Shown here: positions 44,967 to 54,424 of the stretch, in pieces
How the letters are laid out: the number at the start of each line of letters is the position of its first letter
Numbering within the stretch: the first letter of the stretch is position 1
From: Cupriavidus pauculus
Lineage (GTDB): Bacteria > Pseudomonadota > Gammaproteobacteria > Burkholderiales > Burkholderiaceae
Direction: 5' to 3'
Assembly (NCBI RefSeq): GCF_003854935.1
Contig: NZ_CP033970.1
Span: 186,001-250,000, forward strand
Length of the DNA: 64,000 bases
Position numbers and translations under genes: made by a program
Notes under the pieces: model-generated
Database searches by the model: none
What the model saw: the letters and a program-made list of their open reading frames with translations, nothing else
What the model was told of the DNA's origin: nothing

Positions 44967-47900
44967 TCAATAGAGCCAGCGGTAGCGCAGGCCGACTTCG
45001 GTCAACGGCGTGCCCGTGGTACGGGCCGCGGTGTCGTGCGAGACATACAGCGAAAGGTGGTCGTTGCCGAACACCGACCCGGCCACGCCAACCTGCCCCC
45101 GGAAGTTGTGCCCGGCGCGCGTGTCGTACAGCGCGCCGGCCTCCAGGAACGGCCGCCACTTGCGCGTGTAGTCGTCGATCAGGTCCGTGCCGAAGCCGAA
45201 CAGCACGCCGGCCTGCGTGAAGCTCTGCGGCATGTAGAACGACGGGCTCGCCTCGTCGTCGCCGGCCGGCAGCAGCCGCTGCATGGCGGGCGACAGCGTG
45301 CCGCCGTTGGTGCTGTAGATGCCGCGCGTGCCCACCACGCGCACCGTGTAGTCCGGATACTGCGTGCGGATGCGGTAGCCGGCCTCGACGTCGAACACCA
45401 TGCCGTGGCCCAGCGCCGTGCGGTCCTGCCCGTAGAAATGGTTGTACTGCACGCGCCCGCCCACGAACTCGCGCAGGCCCAGGCGCCACTGCGCGCCCAG
45501 TTCGGCCACGTCCTTCATGCCGCCCACGCGCAGTTGCGACGACTCGTCGGCCGGCTGGTTGTAGCCCAGCGTGCCGGTGTACTGCACGCGGCCATCCTGG
45601 TTCCAGTTGCCGGTCAGGCGGGCCGTGGTGAAGCTCTGCAGGCCGTCGCGCCGGCCCACGCCGAGCAGCCAGTTCTTCTGGCTGTCGCGGTAGGTCAGCG
45701 CCAGTTCGGCGCGGCGGTCCGACGCGGGCACGTTGTCGATCTGCGTGCGGTCGGCCGAGCGCTGGTCGCGGAACACGCCGCGCAGGTTCAGCGCAAAGCC
45801 GTCCCACAGCCGCGCGCCGCCGGCCAGGCTGTACTCGTAGAACTCCAGCGGCTTCTGGCGCTGGAACGACGCGCGCGGCTCGATGGCCTGCGCGTTGAAC
45901 AGCAGCGCGTCTTCCAGCGTCTGCTGCAGCGTGTCGTCGGTGCGGGCCAGCTCCTGCGTCTCGAACGCCTGCGTCTGCGCGGCCGACAGGCGGTCGAGCT
46001 GGCGGTTGGCCTCGATCTGGCTCGTCACGGGCACGCGGCCGGCCTGGCGCTCCAGGATGCGGTCGAGCTGGTCCATGTCGTTGCGGTCCAGCGCAATCGC
46101 GATCTCGGCATAGGCCGGGCGTTGCAACCGGCTCGCGTACTGGCGGGCCAGCCACGCGCGCGCCAGTTCGTTCGATTCCGACGACATTGCCCAGGCCAGC
46201 GCCACCTCGCGGCTGGCCGCCGAAATCTGCTCCTGGCGGCGGCCCTGCGCCTGTGCCACCTCGGCCGGCGGCGCCACGTCCAGCGGCGGCAGCCCCGGCA
46301 CGTCGCCCAGTTGCGACGGCGACTTCGCGTCGCCCGGCGCCTGGCGGCGCGCCGCCACTTCGGCACCGTCGCGGCGCAGCATCTCGATCACCAGGCTGCG
46401 CGAAACATCGCCCGACGCGAAGATCTGGCCCAGCGCCACCCGCTGGCGGCGCAGGTCTGCGCGCGGCGGGCCGTCCTGGCCGTCGTCCTCGTCCTCGCGC
46501 TCGGCCGCGCCGGCCCAGTTCGGGCCGCCCGGGCCCCAGGCGTGGTGGAGCTCGTTCCACGCCTGCCGGCGGATGCGCCACGCGGTGGACGTCTGGCCGA
46601 TGGCCTCGTAGGCGTCGGCCGTCAGGCCCAGCCACAGCGGATCGGGATGCTTGCCCTGCTGCATCTTGGTCAGGTAGTGCAGCGCGGTGCGGCCATCCTG
46701 GAAGCGCATGGCGCCGGCGGCGTAGGCGCCCCACAGGTTCGGGTCCTGCTCGGCGCTGGGCTTCAGCCGCTGCATCACCGCGCGCACCTCGCTGTCGGTG
46801 CCGTTGTCGACCAGTGCCCACAGCAGCGCGCCAAAGGTCTCGCTGTCGGCGTCGGGCTGGCCGGCCGCGCGCCGCAGGTCGGCCATCGCGCGGTCGCGGT
46901 TGCCGGTCAGGCGCCAGTATTCGGCACGCCGCATCAGGAACAGCGCCGACGATTCGGCTTCGCGCAGCTGCGCGGGCGTCAGCTCCGCCAGCAGGCCCTC
47001 GATGCGGCGGTAGGCGTGGGCGCGCGTGTAGTAGTACATCGCAAGCTGGAAGTCCTCCAGCTTGCCACCCTTGCGCCAGCCCGCCTCGGCAATGCGGCCC
47101 GCGTCGATCGGCGAACGGTCGTAGTACTGCACCATGTTCGCGAAGTCGGCTTCCTCGGTGTCGCGCACTTCGGCAATGCAGTCGTTGCGGGCCGCGCCCG
47201 GCGGCAACTGCATGCAGTGGTCGTCATGCTTGGCGGCCATCGCGAACATCATCTGGCGATAGCCTTCCTTGAGCAGGTCCTCGCGCTGGGTCAGGCGGGC
47301 CAGCTCGGTAAACGAGCGCCAGTACAGCAGGTCCTGCGGGCCGGCCTGGTTGCGCGCCGGCAGCAGCGCGTCCATGGCCTCGTCCAGGCGGCCGCGCACG
47401 AACAGGATGTTGGCGCGCTTGACCGCGTAGCGGGGCCGCGCGCCAAAGCGCTTCTGCAGCTGGCCGTACAGCGCGAAGGCGCGGTCGTCCTTGCCCGCGC
47501 GCTCGGCCAGTTCGGCATTGCGCTCCATCACCTGGCGGCCGTTCGGGCCGTTGGCGAGCGAGTCCAGGAAGGCCATGCCTGCCTCGGGCTCGCCCAGCCG
47601 CTCGTAGGCCGCCACGACCTCGTCGATGACCTTCAGGTCACCGCCGCCGGCACGATGGCGCAGCGCGGCCAGGTAGGCGCGGTCGTCGTTGAGCCCCGGC
47701 GCCAGCCGCAGCACGTTGTTCCATGCGCGGGCGTCGTTGGTGGCCTGCGCGTATTCGAGCCAGCTTTGCAGCGCCACCGTCGGCTGGCGGTTCCATTCGG
47801 CCACCTGTGCCAGCCGTTCGCGCCAGACCGGCTCGTTCGGCAGCTTGCGCACGGCGGTCTGCGCCACGCTCTGGGCCTGGTCGAGCTTTCCGGCCGCCAG

Positions 47901-49142
47901 GAACACGCGGTAGGCCAGGTCGTGGTCGTCGGCGTTGAAGGACTTGCCGGCCGCCACGGCAGCGGCCACGTCTTCCTTGGCCGCGGCCTGCGCCTCGGCC
48001 TGCGTCGGGTTGCCCGGGCCGGGACGCGGCGTGGCCTGGGCCAGCACGGCGGGCTGTTCGGCATGCACGCGGCGCACGCCGAACTGGTCCATGCGGGTGC
48101 GCAGCGCGCTGCCTTGCGGGCCATCCAGGTACACGTACTGGCGGGCCAGCCACGGTTCGCTGTCGGACACACGGCGCACGCCGGCACGCGCCTCGTCGCG
48201 GCGCAGTTCGGCCAGCGCGATCCGCGCGGCATCCGATGGCCGGCTGGCGGACAGCTTGAGCAGCCGTTCCACGTACTTCGCCGCCACGTCCGGCTTGTTG
48301 GCGGCCAGCGCCAGCCGGGTCAGGAAGCGCAGCACGTCCGGATCGTCGAGCAGCTTGCCGCCACGGCGCTCGGCTTCCGCCAGTGCCTCGTCGAGCAGGT
48401 TGCCCGACTGGAGCGTCTGCAACGCCTGCAGGAACAGCGTGCGCTGCTCGTACAGGTTCTTCGAGCGCGCCTGGGCGTCGAACAGCGCCTGTGCGGAGTC
48501 CCGATAGTTGCCGCCCGCCAGCGCGATGCTGGCAAGCTGGCGGTTGTAGAAGTCGGCGTTGGCCGGGTCGCGCTGGCCCAGCGCGCGGAACAGCACGTTG
48601 GCCGCGTCCGCATCGCCGATCTGGCGGGCCTGCGTGGCCAGCGTCTGCAGGTCGGCCAGCGTCCAGCGGCGCATGGTGTCGGCGGCCGTGGCCTGGCGCA
48701 TCAGGTCCTTCATCAGCGCCAGGCGCTCGGCGCGTTCGGGCGATTCGGGCTGGGCCGCATAGGCGCGCTGCTGCGTGATCTCGATGCGGGTGCGCAGGAT
48801 ATGGCCGGTCAGGTCCTGGCCGTGCACCGCCATCATTCGCTCCAGCATCTTCTCGGCGTCATCAAGGCGGCCGCTGCGCGCGTATTGCTCCGCCAGCACG
48901 CTCATGAAGCTGGTGTCGTCCGGCGCCACGCGCGACCACGCCTCCAGGTAGGCCACGGTCAGGCCATCGACCGTACGGCCCTGGCCAAGCAGGCGCTCGC
49001 GCAGCGTCTCGCGCGGGAACATCAGCGCCAGGCCCACCCCCACCATCGCGGTAAAGGTCAGAACCAGCGCCGGCGGCAACAGCCGCTCGCGCTCAGGCGC
49101 CGCAGCGGACTTCGACTTGTTGCTGGACATGGATCGGATCAT
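44967..49142 (-). CDS. pelB: Pel outer-membrane porin and scaffold PelB
   Basis: The 1391-residue protein has an N-terminal membrane helix (~24-43), a long TPR-like solenoid (~50-850) and a C-terminal beta barrel (~1000-1391) ending in aromatic LRYRWLY, typical of outer-membrane proteins. PelB exports Pel and binds PelA through its TPRs. Its start (49142, alternative 49130) lies inside pelA, overlapping by about 50 bases. Confidence 0.93.
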   Translation of the reverse strand: MIRSMSSNKSKSAAAPERERLLPPALVLTFTAMVGVGLALMFPRETLRERLLGQGRTVDGLTVAYLEAWSRVAPDDTSFMSVLAEQYARSGRLDDAEKMLERMMAVHGQDLTGHILRTRIEITQQRAYAAQPESPERAERLALMKDLMRQATAADTMRRWTLADLQTLATQARQIGDADAANVLFRALGQRDPANADFYNRQLASIALAGGNYRDSAQALFDAQARSKNLYEQRTLFLQALQTLQSGNLLDEALAEAERRGGKLLDDPDVLRFLTRLALAANKPDVAAKYVERLLKLSASRPSDAARIALAELRRDEARAGVRRVSDSEPWLARQYVYLDGPQGSALRTRMDQFGVRRVHAEQPAVLAQATPRPGPGNPTQAEAQAAAKEDVAAAVAAGKSFNADDHDLAYRVFLAAGKLDQAQSVAQTAVRKLPNEPVWRERLAQVAEWNRQPTVALQSWLEYAQATNDARAWNNVLRLAPGLNDDRAYLAALRHRAGGGDLKVIDEVVAAYERLGEPEAGMAFLDSLANGPNGRQVMERNAELAERAGKDDRAFALYGQLQKRFGARPRYAVKRANILFVRGRLDEAMDALLPARNQAGPQDLLYWRSFTELARLTQREDLLKEGYRQMMFAMAAKHDDHCMQLPPGAARNDCIAEVRDTEEADFANMVQYYDRSPIDAGRIAEAGWRKGGKLEDFQLAMYYYTRAHAYRRIEGLLAELTPAQLREAESSALFLMRRAEYWRLTGNRDRAMADLRRAAGQPDADSETFGALLWALVDNGTDSEVRAVMQRLKPSAEQDPNLWGAYAAGAMRFQDGRTALHYLTKMQQGKHPDPLWLGLTADAYEAIGQTSTAWRIRRQAWNELHHAWGPGGPNWAGAAEREDEDDGQDGPPRADLRRQRVALGQIFASGDVSRSLVIEMLRRDGAEVAARRQAPGDAKSPSQLGDVPGLPPLDVAPPAEVAQAQGRRQEQISAASREVALAWAMSSESNELARAWLARQYASRLQRPAYAEIAIALDRNDMDQLDRILERQAGRVPVTSQIEANRQLDRLSAAQTQAFETQELARTDDTLQQTLEDALLFNAQAIEPRASFQRQKPLEFYEYSLAGGARLWDGFALNLRGVFRDQRSADRTQIDNVPASDRRAELALTYRDSQKNWLLGVGRRDGLQSFTTARLTGNWNQDGRVQYTGTLGYNQPADESSQLRVGGMKDVAELGAQWRLGLREFVGGRVQYNHFYGQDRTALGHGMVFDVEAGYRIRTQYPDYTVRVVGTRGIYSTNGGTLSPAMQRLLPAGDDEASPSFYMPQSFTQAGVLFGFGTDLIDDYTRKWRPFLEAGALYDTRAGHNFRGQVGVAGSVFGNDHLSLYVSHDTAARTTGTPLTEVGLRYRWLY

Positions 49143-52065
49143 TCACCGCAGGGGTATCGAAACGCAGCGTATCGTTCTCGCGCACGCCGCGGGCCGGCTT
49201 GCCGTCGATGGTCACGCTGCACTGGCCGGCGTTGGCAAGCCGGAAGAACGGCTTGTAGTAGCCGGAAAAGGCAAAGCGGGTGGTGGCGCCGTCGCGGCGC
49301 CAGTCGCGCACCAGGCCGTTGGCCTCGGGCAGTTCCGGCACGGCGCGCGTGGCGGCCGGCACGAAGCGGAAGCGCGCGTTGCCGCCGTCCAGGTGGACGT
49401 AGACGCCGCCGCCCGGTGCCGGCGACGAGCCTGTCACGCCCTGCGCCGTGGCCACGTCGGGCACGCCGGCGCCGGTCCAGCGCAGGTTGCGCAGGTTGCC
49501 GTCGCCGCGCACCACCCAGGCGCCGCTGGCCGGCGCGCCGTCGGCGCCATCGCCCAGCTCGCGCGCCACGGCCATGCCCTGCCAGTCCAGCACCTTGAGC
49601 ACGTAGTCGGTGGAATGCATCGGCAGCAGGTTCTGCGTCAGCACGTAGTCGTACACCTTGCGCAGCGCCTTCAGCGACGCCGCCTTGGTGCCCGCGTAGC
49701 TGTGGTAGTAGATGTTCACGGCCTTGAAGCGATACGGCTTCTCGGTCATCTCGAAGGTTTCAATTACGCGCTCAAAGCCGTAGTACGGGCCGCGCCACAG
49801 GTTCGTGTAGACGTTCTCGTTCTGGTTGGTGGCGAACACCTGGAACGTGTTGTCGGCCTTGTGGATGCCCAGCGGCGCGATGGCCGTCCACGTGGGGTTG
49901 CTGCGCGTGATCAGCGTGTCGCCGCCGTTCATGTTCAGCACGCCGGCGGCATCGGCCAGCTTGATCGCCTCGGGCGGCGCCTGGCAGTCGCCGGGCCACA
50001 GCAGCATCTTCACCGGCTTGTTCGGCGACAGCACCTTGTTGATGTAGTCGATCGAACCGCCGATCTCGCGGTTCAGGTCCATCTTGTAGCCGGGAATGGC
50101 CAGGTGGAATTCCTCGTCGCCCTCGGTCACGCGGGCGTCGCCGCCCTGCCCGGTCACGGTGCGGCCCCATTCGAACGGGTGCGAATAGGTGTGGCTGGCC
50201 ACCTCGACATACGGCTGGGCAAAGATCTTGCGCGCGATGGGCTCCAGCTCGGCGGTCAGCTTCGGGTACATGCCGGTCTTGCCCACCTCGCCCTCGATCA
50301 CCGACATGGTCATCGGCAGCCGGTAGCGGTCGAAGATTTCGCGGAACAGCACCTCGCCGGAGAAGCCGCCGCCCGGGATCTCGGCCTTCGACGCAAACCC
50401 GTCGCCATCGATATGGATCGTCAGCAGCCGCCGGCCGCTTTCGGTGGTGGTGTCGGGCACGGGCATGGCCGGCAGACGCAGCGCCTCGCGCAGGAAATCG
50501 AGCGGCTGCACGATCCAGCGATCCTGGTCGCTCGACGAGTTCTGGCGAATGGCGTAGTTCTGGCGAACCGCGTACGGGCCCGTCACGTAGCCGCCCCACG
50601 GCGTGATGGCCGCCGCGTCGTAGGTCACCGCGCCAGCGCGCAGGCGCAGCAGCGAGCGCGTGCCGGCGGCGCCGTCCTGCACCTGCACGGCCACCGCGTC
50701 GGTGGCATCGGGCGCCACGGGCTGCTCGAAGCCCATCATCCTGTCCTTCGACACGATCTGCACGGGCCCGGTCAGGCGACCCTTGGCCTGGGTCAGCCCA
50801 AGGCCGCGCAGCAGCGGGCTGCTAGCCGGCATGCCAAAACCGTTCATGAACACCACGGGCACGCCCTGGGCCGTCAGCTTTTCCAGCCAGGCCTGGTAGC
50901 GGGCCGCGTTGCGCGTGAAGTAGCCGTTGGACCAGACCACCACGCCCGCGTAGCGGTCCGGCGTGATTTCGGGCGGCGCGTCGCGCGTCTCGGCAAAGTC
51001 GACGCGGTAGCCCAGGTAGTTCAGCGGCATCGACACAAAGCGCACGCCCTCGCTGTTGTCGATCGACACGCCCGGCTGGCTTTCCTGCAGCACCAGCACG
51101 CGGCGCGGCATGACCTCGATCTGGCCCACGCCCACGGTCTGCAGGCCGGAGTCCGTCACGTACGGCGTGATGCCCAGCGCGCGGATGCGGCGCGCGGTGT
51201 CGCGCCGGCAGCGCTGGTCCGCCGGCGGGCAGTAGTCGATCGAGATGACCGGCAGCTTGTACTGGTCGCGGATGATGCGGGCCTGGTTCAGCAGCCAGTC
51301 GCGGTCCTGCTGGCTGACCTCGGTATAGGCGCCCTGCGCCTGGTTCCAGCCCCGGAACAGCGATTCGAACACCACGCCGTAGGCCAGCCCATGCACCTGC
51401 GGCAGGATTTCGAAACCGCGGTTGAACAGCAGCCGGGCCTCGGGGTAGCGCGCCTTGATGGCCTGGATCACGCGGACCATGCCGGCTTCCTGACGGGCGC
51501 GCTCGGCGTCGGTCTTGGCCACCAGGTGGTACGAATCCATCGTGTCCATGAAGAAGCCACGATAGCCGCGCTCCCACAGCGGCTTGATCACGCGGTCCAC
51601 ATAGAACGCGGGCCAGCCGTCGGCGGCCTGGTCCACCACGCGGGCGTTCCAGGCGTCGTTGCTGCCGGTGAGCCACGCCTTGGGGATATCGGCAAAGTAG
51701 GCGCGGCTGGGCAGCACTTCGCCCAGGCTGACGTAGGCAAACCACGCGGTATTGGGGGTCTTGGCCCGGCGCGGGTCGAAGCCGCTGTCGGGCTCGACCA
51801 CGGCCACGTCGAACGCCTGCAACTGGTCGACGGGCGGCTTGGCGCCATAGTGGAAGGCCACATTCGGGGCGGCGGGGGCCTGGGGAGCGGGCTGCGCCTG
51901 GGCATCGCCCGACGGCGTCAGCGCGCCGAGCAATGTCGCGCCCAGCGACGCCATGACCGCGACGGCCAGCATCGCATGGCGGCAGACGCGCGCTGCCGCA
52001 CGCCGTGACCCATGGTTGCCAACCTTCTGGAAAAGCCCCCGGATAGAACGCTGCAAGTGCTTCAC
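49093..52065 (-). CDS. pelA: Pel hydrolase/deacetylase PelA
   Basis: The 990-residue protein starts at GTG 52065 and has a signal peptide with an unusually long basic n-region (hydrophobic core MLAVAVMASLGATLLGAL). The N-terminal domain (~65-310) is the GH166 endo-galactosaminidase with FYVDRVIKPLWERGYRGFFMD-type barrel residues; a flavodoxin-like middle follows, then the polysaccharide deacetylase domain with HIDGDGF (~550) and SHTYSHPFEWG (~620), which give the Asp-His-His metal site. PelA deacetylates and trims Pel in the periplasm. It is the first gene of pelABCDEFG. Confidence 0.94.
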   Translation of the reverse strand: MKHLQRSIRGLFQKVGNHGSRRAAARVCRHAMLAVAVMASLGATLLGALTPSGDAQAQPAPQAPAAPNVAFHYGAKPPVDQLQAFDVAVVEPDSGFDPRRAKTPNTAWFAYVSLGEVLPSRAYFADIPKAWLTGSNDAWNARVVDQAADGWPAFYVDRVIKPLWERGYRGFFMDTMDSYHLVAKTDAERARQEAGMVRVIQAIKARYPEARLLFNRGFEILPQVHGLAYGVVFESLFRGWNQAQGAYTEVSQQDRDWLLNQARIIRDQYKLPVISIDYCPPADQRCRRDTARRIRALGITPYVTDSGLQTVGVGQIEVMPRRVLVLQESQPGVSIDNSEGVRFVSMPLNYLGYRVDFAETRDAPPEITPDRYAGVVVWSNGYFTRNAARYQAWLEKLTAQGVPVVFMNGFGMPASSPLLRGLGLTQAKGRLTGPVQIVSKDRMMGFEQPVAPDATDAVAVQVQDGAAGTRSLLRLRAGAVTYDAAAITPWGGYVTGPYAVRQNYAIRQNSSSDQDRWIVQPLDFLREALRLPAMPVPDTTTESGRRLLTIHIDGDGFASKAEIPGGGFSGEVLFREIFDRYRLPMTMSVIEGEVGKTGMYPKLTAELEPIARKIFAQPYVEVASHTYSHPFEWGRTVTGQGGDARVTEGDEEFHLAIPGYKMDLNREIGGSIDYINKVLSPNKPVKMLLWPGDCQAPPEAIKLADAAGVLNMNGGDTLITRSNPTWTAIAPLGIHKADNTFQVFATNQNENVYTNLWRGPYYGFERVIETFEMTEKPYRFKAVNIYYHSYAGTKAASLKALRKVYDYVLTQNLLPMHSTDYVLKVLDWQGMAVARELGDGADGAPASGAWVVRGDGNLRNLRWTGAGVPDVATAQGVTGSSPAPGGGVYVHLDGGNARFRFVPAATRAVPELPEANGLVRDWRRDGATTRFAFSGYYKPFFRLANAGQCSVTIDGKPARGVRENDTLRFDTPAVNDPIHVQQQVEVRCGA

Positions 52066-52899
52066 TGCTGTTGTCCGCTTTTTTTCGTGTTGGTATGGCC
52101 CGCGCGGCTGGCGCTGCGCGTACCGGACGGATCTTCGCCCGTTGGCCCGCGCCCCGCATTATGCCGTCGCCGCCGTATCGAACTAGCGTTTTTACTAATT
52201 CACGGCAGGTCGGATGCTAGGCCATTCGTACGACGGAGATTGTCAAAAATTGTGCCGAAAGACCGGTGACATATGCCGGACACGGACGCATGTCACCCTG
52301 CCGGGCTTTGGCGCGGCAATGGCTTCGGTCTCGCAGCAAAATACGGCGGAAAATGCCCGGCACATGCCGGTGGCGGGCCCGCCGGCCCGTTGTGCCATGG
52401 TTTCTGGCTAAGAATGCATCGACATCCCGATTCCCCGTTCCATTCGTCTGGCGCGCCAGCTGCCACGCCGTCCCGGCGCGCTCGCCCATGGAGGGCGGCA
52501 ACCGGTTCTGGTTTTGACGCGCATTGTCCCGGCATCATCCATCGGTAGCCATAGTCCATATGGAGTAGGCTCGACCGGACCGATTTGTGGCAAGGCACTG
52601 GGGAAACCCCGCGTGGCGGTACGCACTGCCGATACCACAGATACCGGAATACGTGTCATACCATCCAATCCATTCCGCCTGATGTCGGACAAACGCTGAA
52701 ATGATCTAGAAATCTCTAATATCTGCTGTTCGCATGCCGAAATACCGTTAGGGGCTAAGGCTGATTGACACGCGAAAAAAAACCGTCAGAATGGCTGCTC
52801 GCATGTGCACCGGCTGTAGCGTTAATGCTCCGGTTCGTAGTGGGCACCATGCTTGGTCGGGCAATCACGCTCATCTGAAATTCAAGGTTGGATAGAAAT
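52066..52899. other. Long intergenic region upstream of pelA and cspA
   Basis: This 834-base gap, less GC-rich than its flanks, holds no convincing gene; short open frames on both strands overlap each other and lack ribosome-binding sites. The pel promoter must lie here. A TTGACA is seen on the minus strand at 52241-52246, 176 bases upstream of pelA, without a clear -10. The right end carries the cspA promoter and leader. Confidence 0.6.
52765..52792 (+). promoter_or_regulatory. cspA promoter
   Basis: A perfect -35 TTGACA (52765-52770) and a CAGAAT -10 (52787-52792) are 16 bases apart. The resulting leader of about 100 bases is typical of cold-shock mRNAs, whose 5' leaders change structure with temperature. 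Confidence 0.65.
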
Positions 52900-53103
52900 A
52901 TGGAAACCGGTACCGTTAAGTGGTTCAACGACGCCAAGGGCTTCGGCTTCATCACCCCGGACGCAGGCGGCAACGACCTGTTCGCGCATTTCTCGGCGAT
53001 TGAAGGCAATGGCTTCAAGTCGCTGAAGGAAGGCCAGAAGGTCCGCTACGTGAAGGCCATGGGCCAGAAGGGCGAACAGGCCACGAAGATCCAGGCCATC
53101 TGA
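52900..53103 (+). CDS. cspA: Cold-shock domain protein, CspA family
   Basis: The 67-residue protein is a single cold-shock domain with RNP1 KGFGFI and RNP2-like DLFAHF. It binds single-stranded nucleic acids and acts as an RNA chaperone. It has its own promoter, long leader and strong terminator, so it is an independent unit between the pel and hopanoid loci. Confidence 0.96.
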   Translation: METGTVKWFNDAKGFGFITPDAGGNDLFAHFSAIEGNGFKSLKEGQKVRYVKAMGQKGEQATKIQAI

Positions 53104-53137
53104 GCCCGGATACGCCGGGCCGGTTTTCAGGCCTGGG

Positions 53138-53163
53138 AAGCCCCGCTTCGGCGGGGCTTTCTG
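53138..53163 (+). terminator. cspA terminator
   Basis: AAGCCCCGC-TTCG-GCGGGGCTT is a 9-bp stem closed by a stable TTCG tetraloop and followed by TCTGCTTTT, 34 bases after the cspA stop. Confidence 0.9.
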
Positions 53164-53399
53164 CTTTTATGCGCCCGATAATGTATGGCATTGCTGACGT
53201 TTTGACCGGCCGGTCGATTAATCAGTGAAACTCATGCTGCGCCGGCATTTCGTTTGCCGGTTTTCTTATATGGACGATGGATTTGGCACGGCCGCCGTCG
53301 CCCACCCGATTCTGGTTGCCGATGTCCCCGCGCGGGCGAACCTCGGCATCCCTGCCAGCGTGGCCCACGCTGCGCTTGAAGTGCGCCATGCGCCACAAA

Positions 53400-53427
53400 T
53401 TCGCCGGATCGGTGAAGTTGCTATAAT
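53400..53427 (+). promoter_or_regulatory. Promoter of the hpnD-shc-hpnG operon
   Basis: A perfect -10 TATAAT (53422-53427) in the context GCTATAATCG is preceded by a weak -35-like TTCGCC 16 bases away. The start site would be near 53434, about 70 bases before hpnD. Confidence 0.6.
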
Positions 53428-53506
53428 CGCCCGACTCTAAAAACCCAGAAGCCAGGCTGCCTGCCATCACAGCCGTCTGGACATCGAAAGCGTGCCGAGG
53501 AAACCT

Positions 53507-54355
53507 GTGGCCGGTACTGAAATTGCAACGCCCGGCGCCCCGCCCGCCGGACCCGCCGTGTCTTCCGGAAGCTCGTTCCACACCGCCATGCGCATCCTGC
53601 CGCCGTCGCAGCGGCAGGCCATGTTCGAGATCTATGCGTTCTGCCGCGCCGTGGACGACATTGCCGACGGCGATACCCAGCACGCCGACCGCCTGGCCGC
53701 GCTGGAAGACTGGCGCCGCGACATTGCTGCCTGCTACGCCGGCAACGCGCCCGCCGCACTGCACGCGCTCGACGCGCAGATCCGCACGTTCCACCTTCAG
53801 CAGCAGGATTTCGAGGCCGTCATCGACGGCATGATCATGGACGTCGTGGCGACGATCGTCGCGCCCGACGCCGCCACGCTAGACCTGTACTGCGACCGCG
53901 TGGCCAGCGCCGTCGGCCGCCTGGCCGTGCGCGTGTTCGGCCTGGACGAGGCGCCCGGCATCGAGCTGGCCCACCACCTGGGCCGCGCGCTGCAACTGAC
54001 GAACATCCTGCGCGACCTGGACGAGGACGCCGACATCGGCCGGCTCTACCTGCCCGCCGAATCACTGGCCGCCGCCGGCATTCCGCCGGGCACGCCGCAC
54101 CAGATCATCGCCCACCCGGCCATCGACACGGTCTGCCGGGGCGTGGCCCGCGACGCGCAGGCGCACTACGACGCCGCCGCCGCCGTCATGGCGCGCTGCC
54201 CGTCGCGCGTGGTGCGCTCGCCGCGCATCATGTACGAGGTCTATCACGAGATCCTGACCCGCCTGCTGGCCCGTGGCTGGCGCGCGCCGCGTACGCGGGT
54301 GCGCGTGCCCAAGGCCCGGCTTGCCTGGATCGTGCTGCGGCATGCCATTGCCTGA
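53507..54355 (+). CDS. hpnD: Presqualene diphosphate synthase HpnD
   Basis: I place the start at GTG 53507, 5 bases after GAGGA; a GTG 15 bases upstream has a poorer site. The ~282-residue protein has both Asp-rich motifs of squalene/phytoene synthases (AVDDIADGD and RDLDEDADIGRLYLP) and the GSSFHTAMRILPP start of HpnD. It condenses two farnesyl diphosphates to presqualene diphosphate. HpnC and HpnE, which finish squalene, are not in the window. It begins the hpnD-shc-hpnG operon. Confidence 0.92.
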   Translation: MAGTEIATPGAPPAGPAVSSGSSFHTAMRILPPSQRQAMFEIYAFCRAVDDIADGDTQHADRLAALEDWRRDIAACYAGNAPAALHALDAQIRTFHLQQQDFEAVIDGMIMDVVATIVAPDAATLDLYCDRVASAVGRLAVRVFGLDEAPGIELAHHLGRALQLTNILRDLDEDADIGRLYLPAESLAAAGIPPGTPHQIIAHPAIDTVCRGVARDAQAHYDAAAAVMARCPSRVVRSPRIMYEVYHEILTRLLARGWRAPRTRVRVPKARLAWIVLRHAIA

Positions 54356-54424
54356 ACGTTGTTTGGATGCCGATGCGCGTGGCCCCGGCCGCGCCGTGGC
54401 CAAGAGAGAAGTGCCCCCGAATCG

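Larger units (their letters stand above)
53104..53506. other. Intergenic region between cspA and hpnD
   Basis: The 403-base gap holds the cspA terminator and the promoter of the hpnD operon. A 71-codon open frame (53225-53440) runs over the promoter and is not supported as a gene. Confidence 0.6.

Noticed and set aside
52238-52262. Sigma-54 promoter for pelA
   Set aside because: On the minus strand GGCAC-AATTT-TTGAC has the GG element, but the -12 GC is GA, so the two invariant dinucleotides are not both present.
53225-53440. 71-residue open frame between cspA and hpnD
   Set aside because: It spans the predicted hpnD promoter, has no ribosome-binding site and no coding-like composition.
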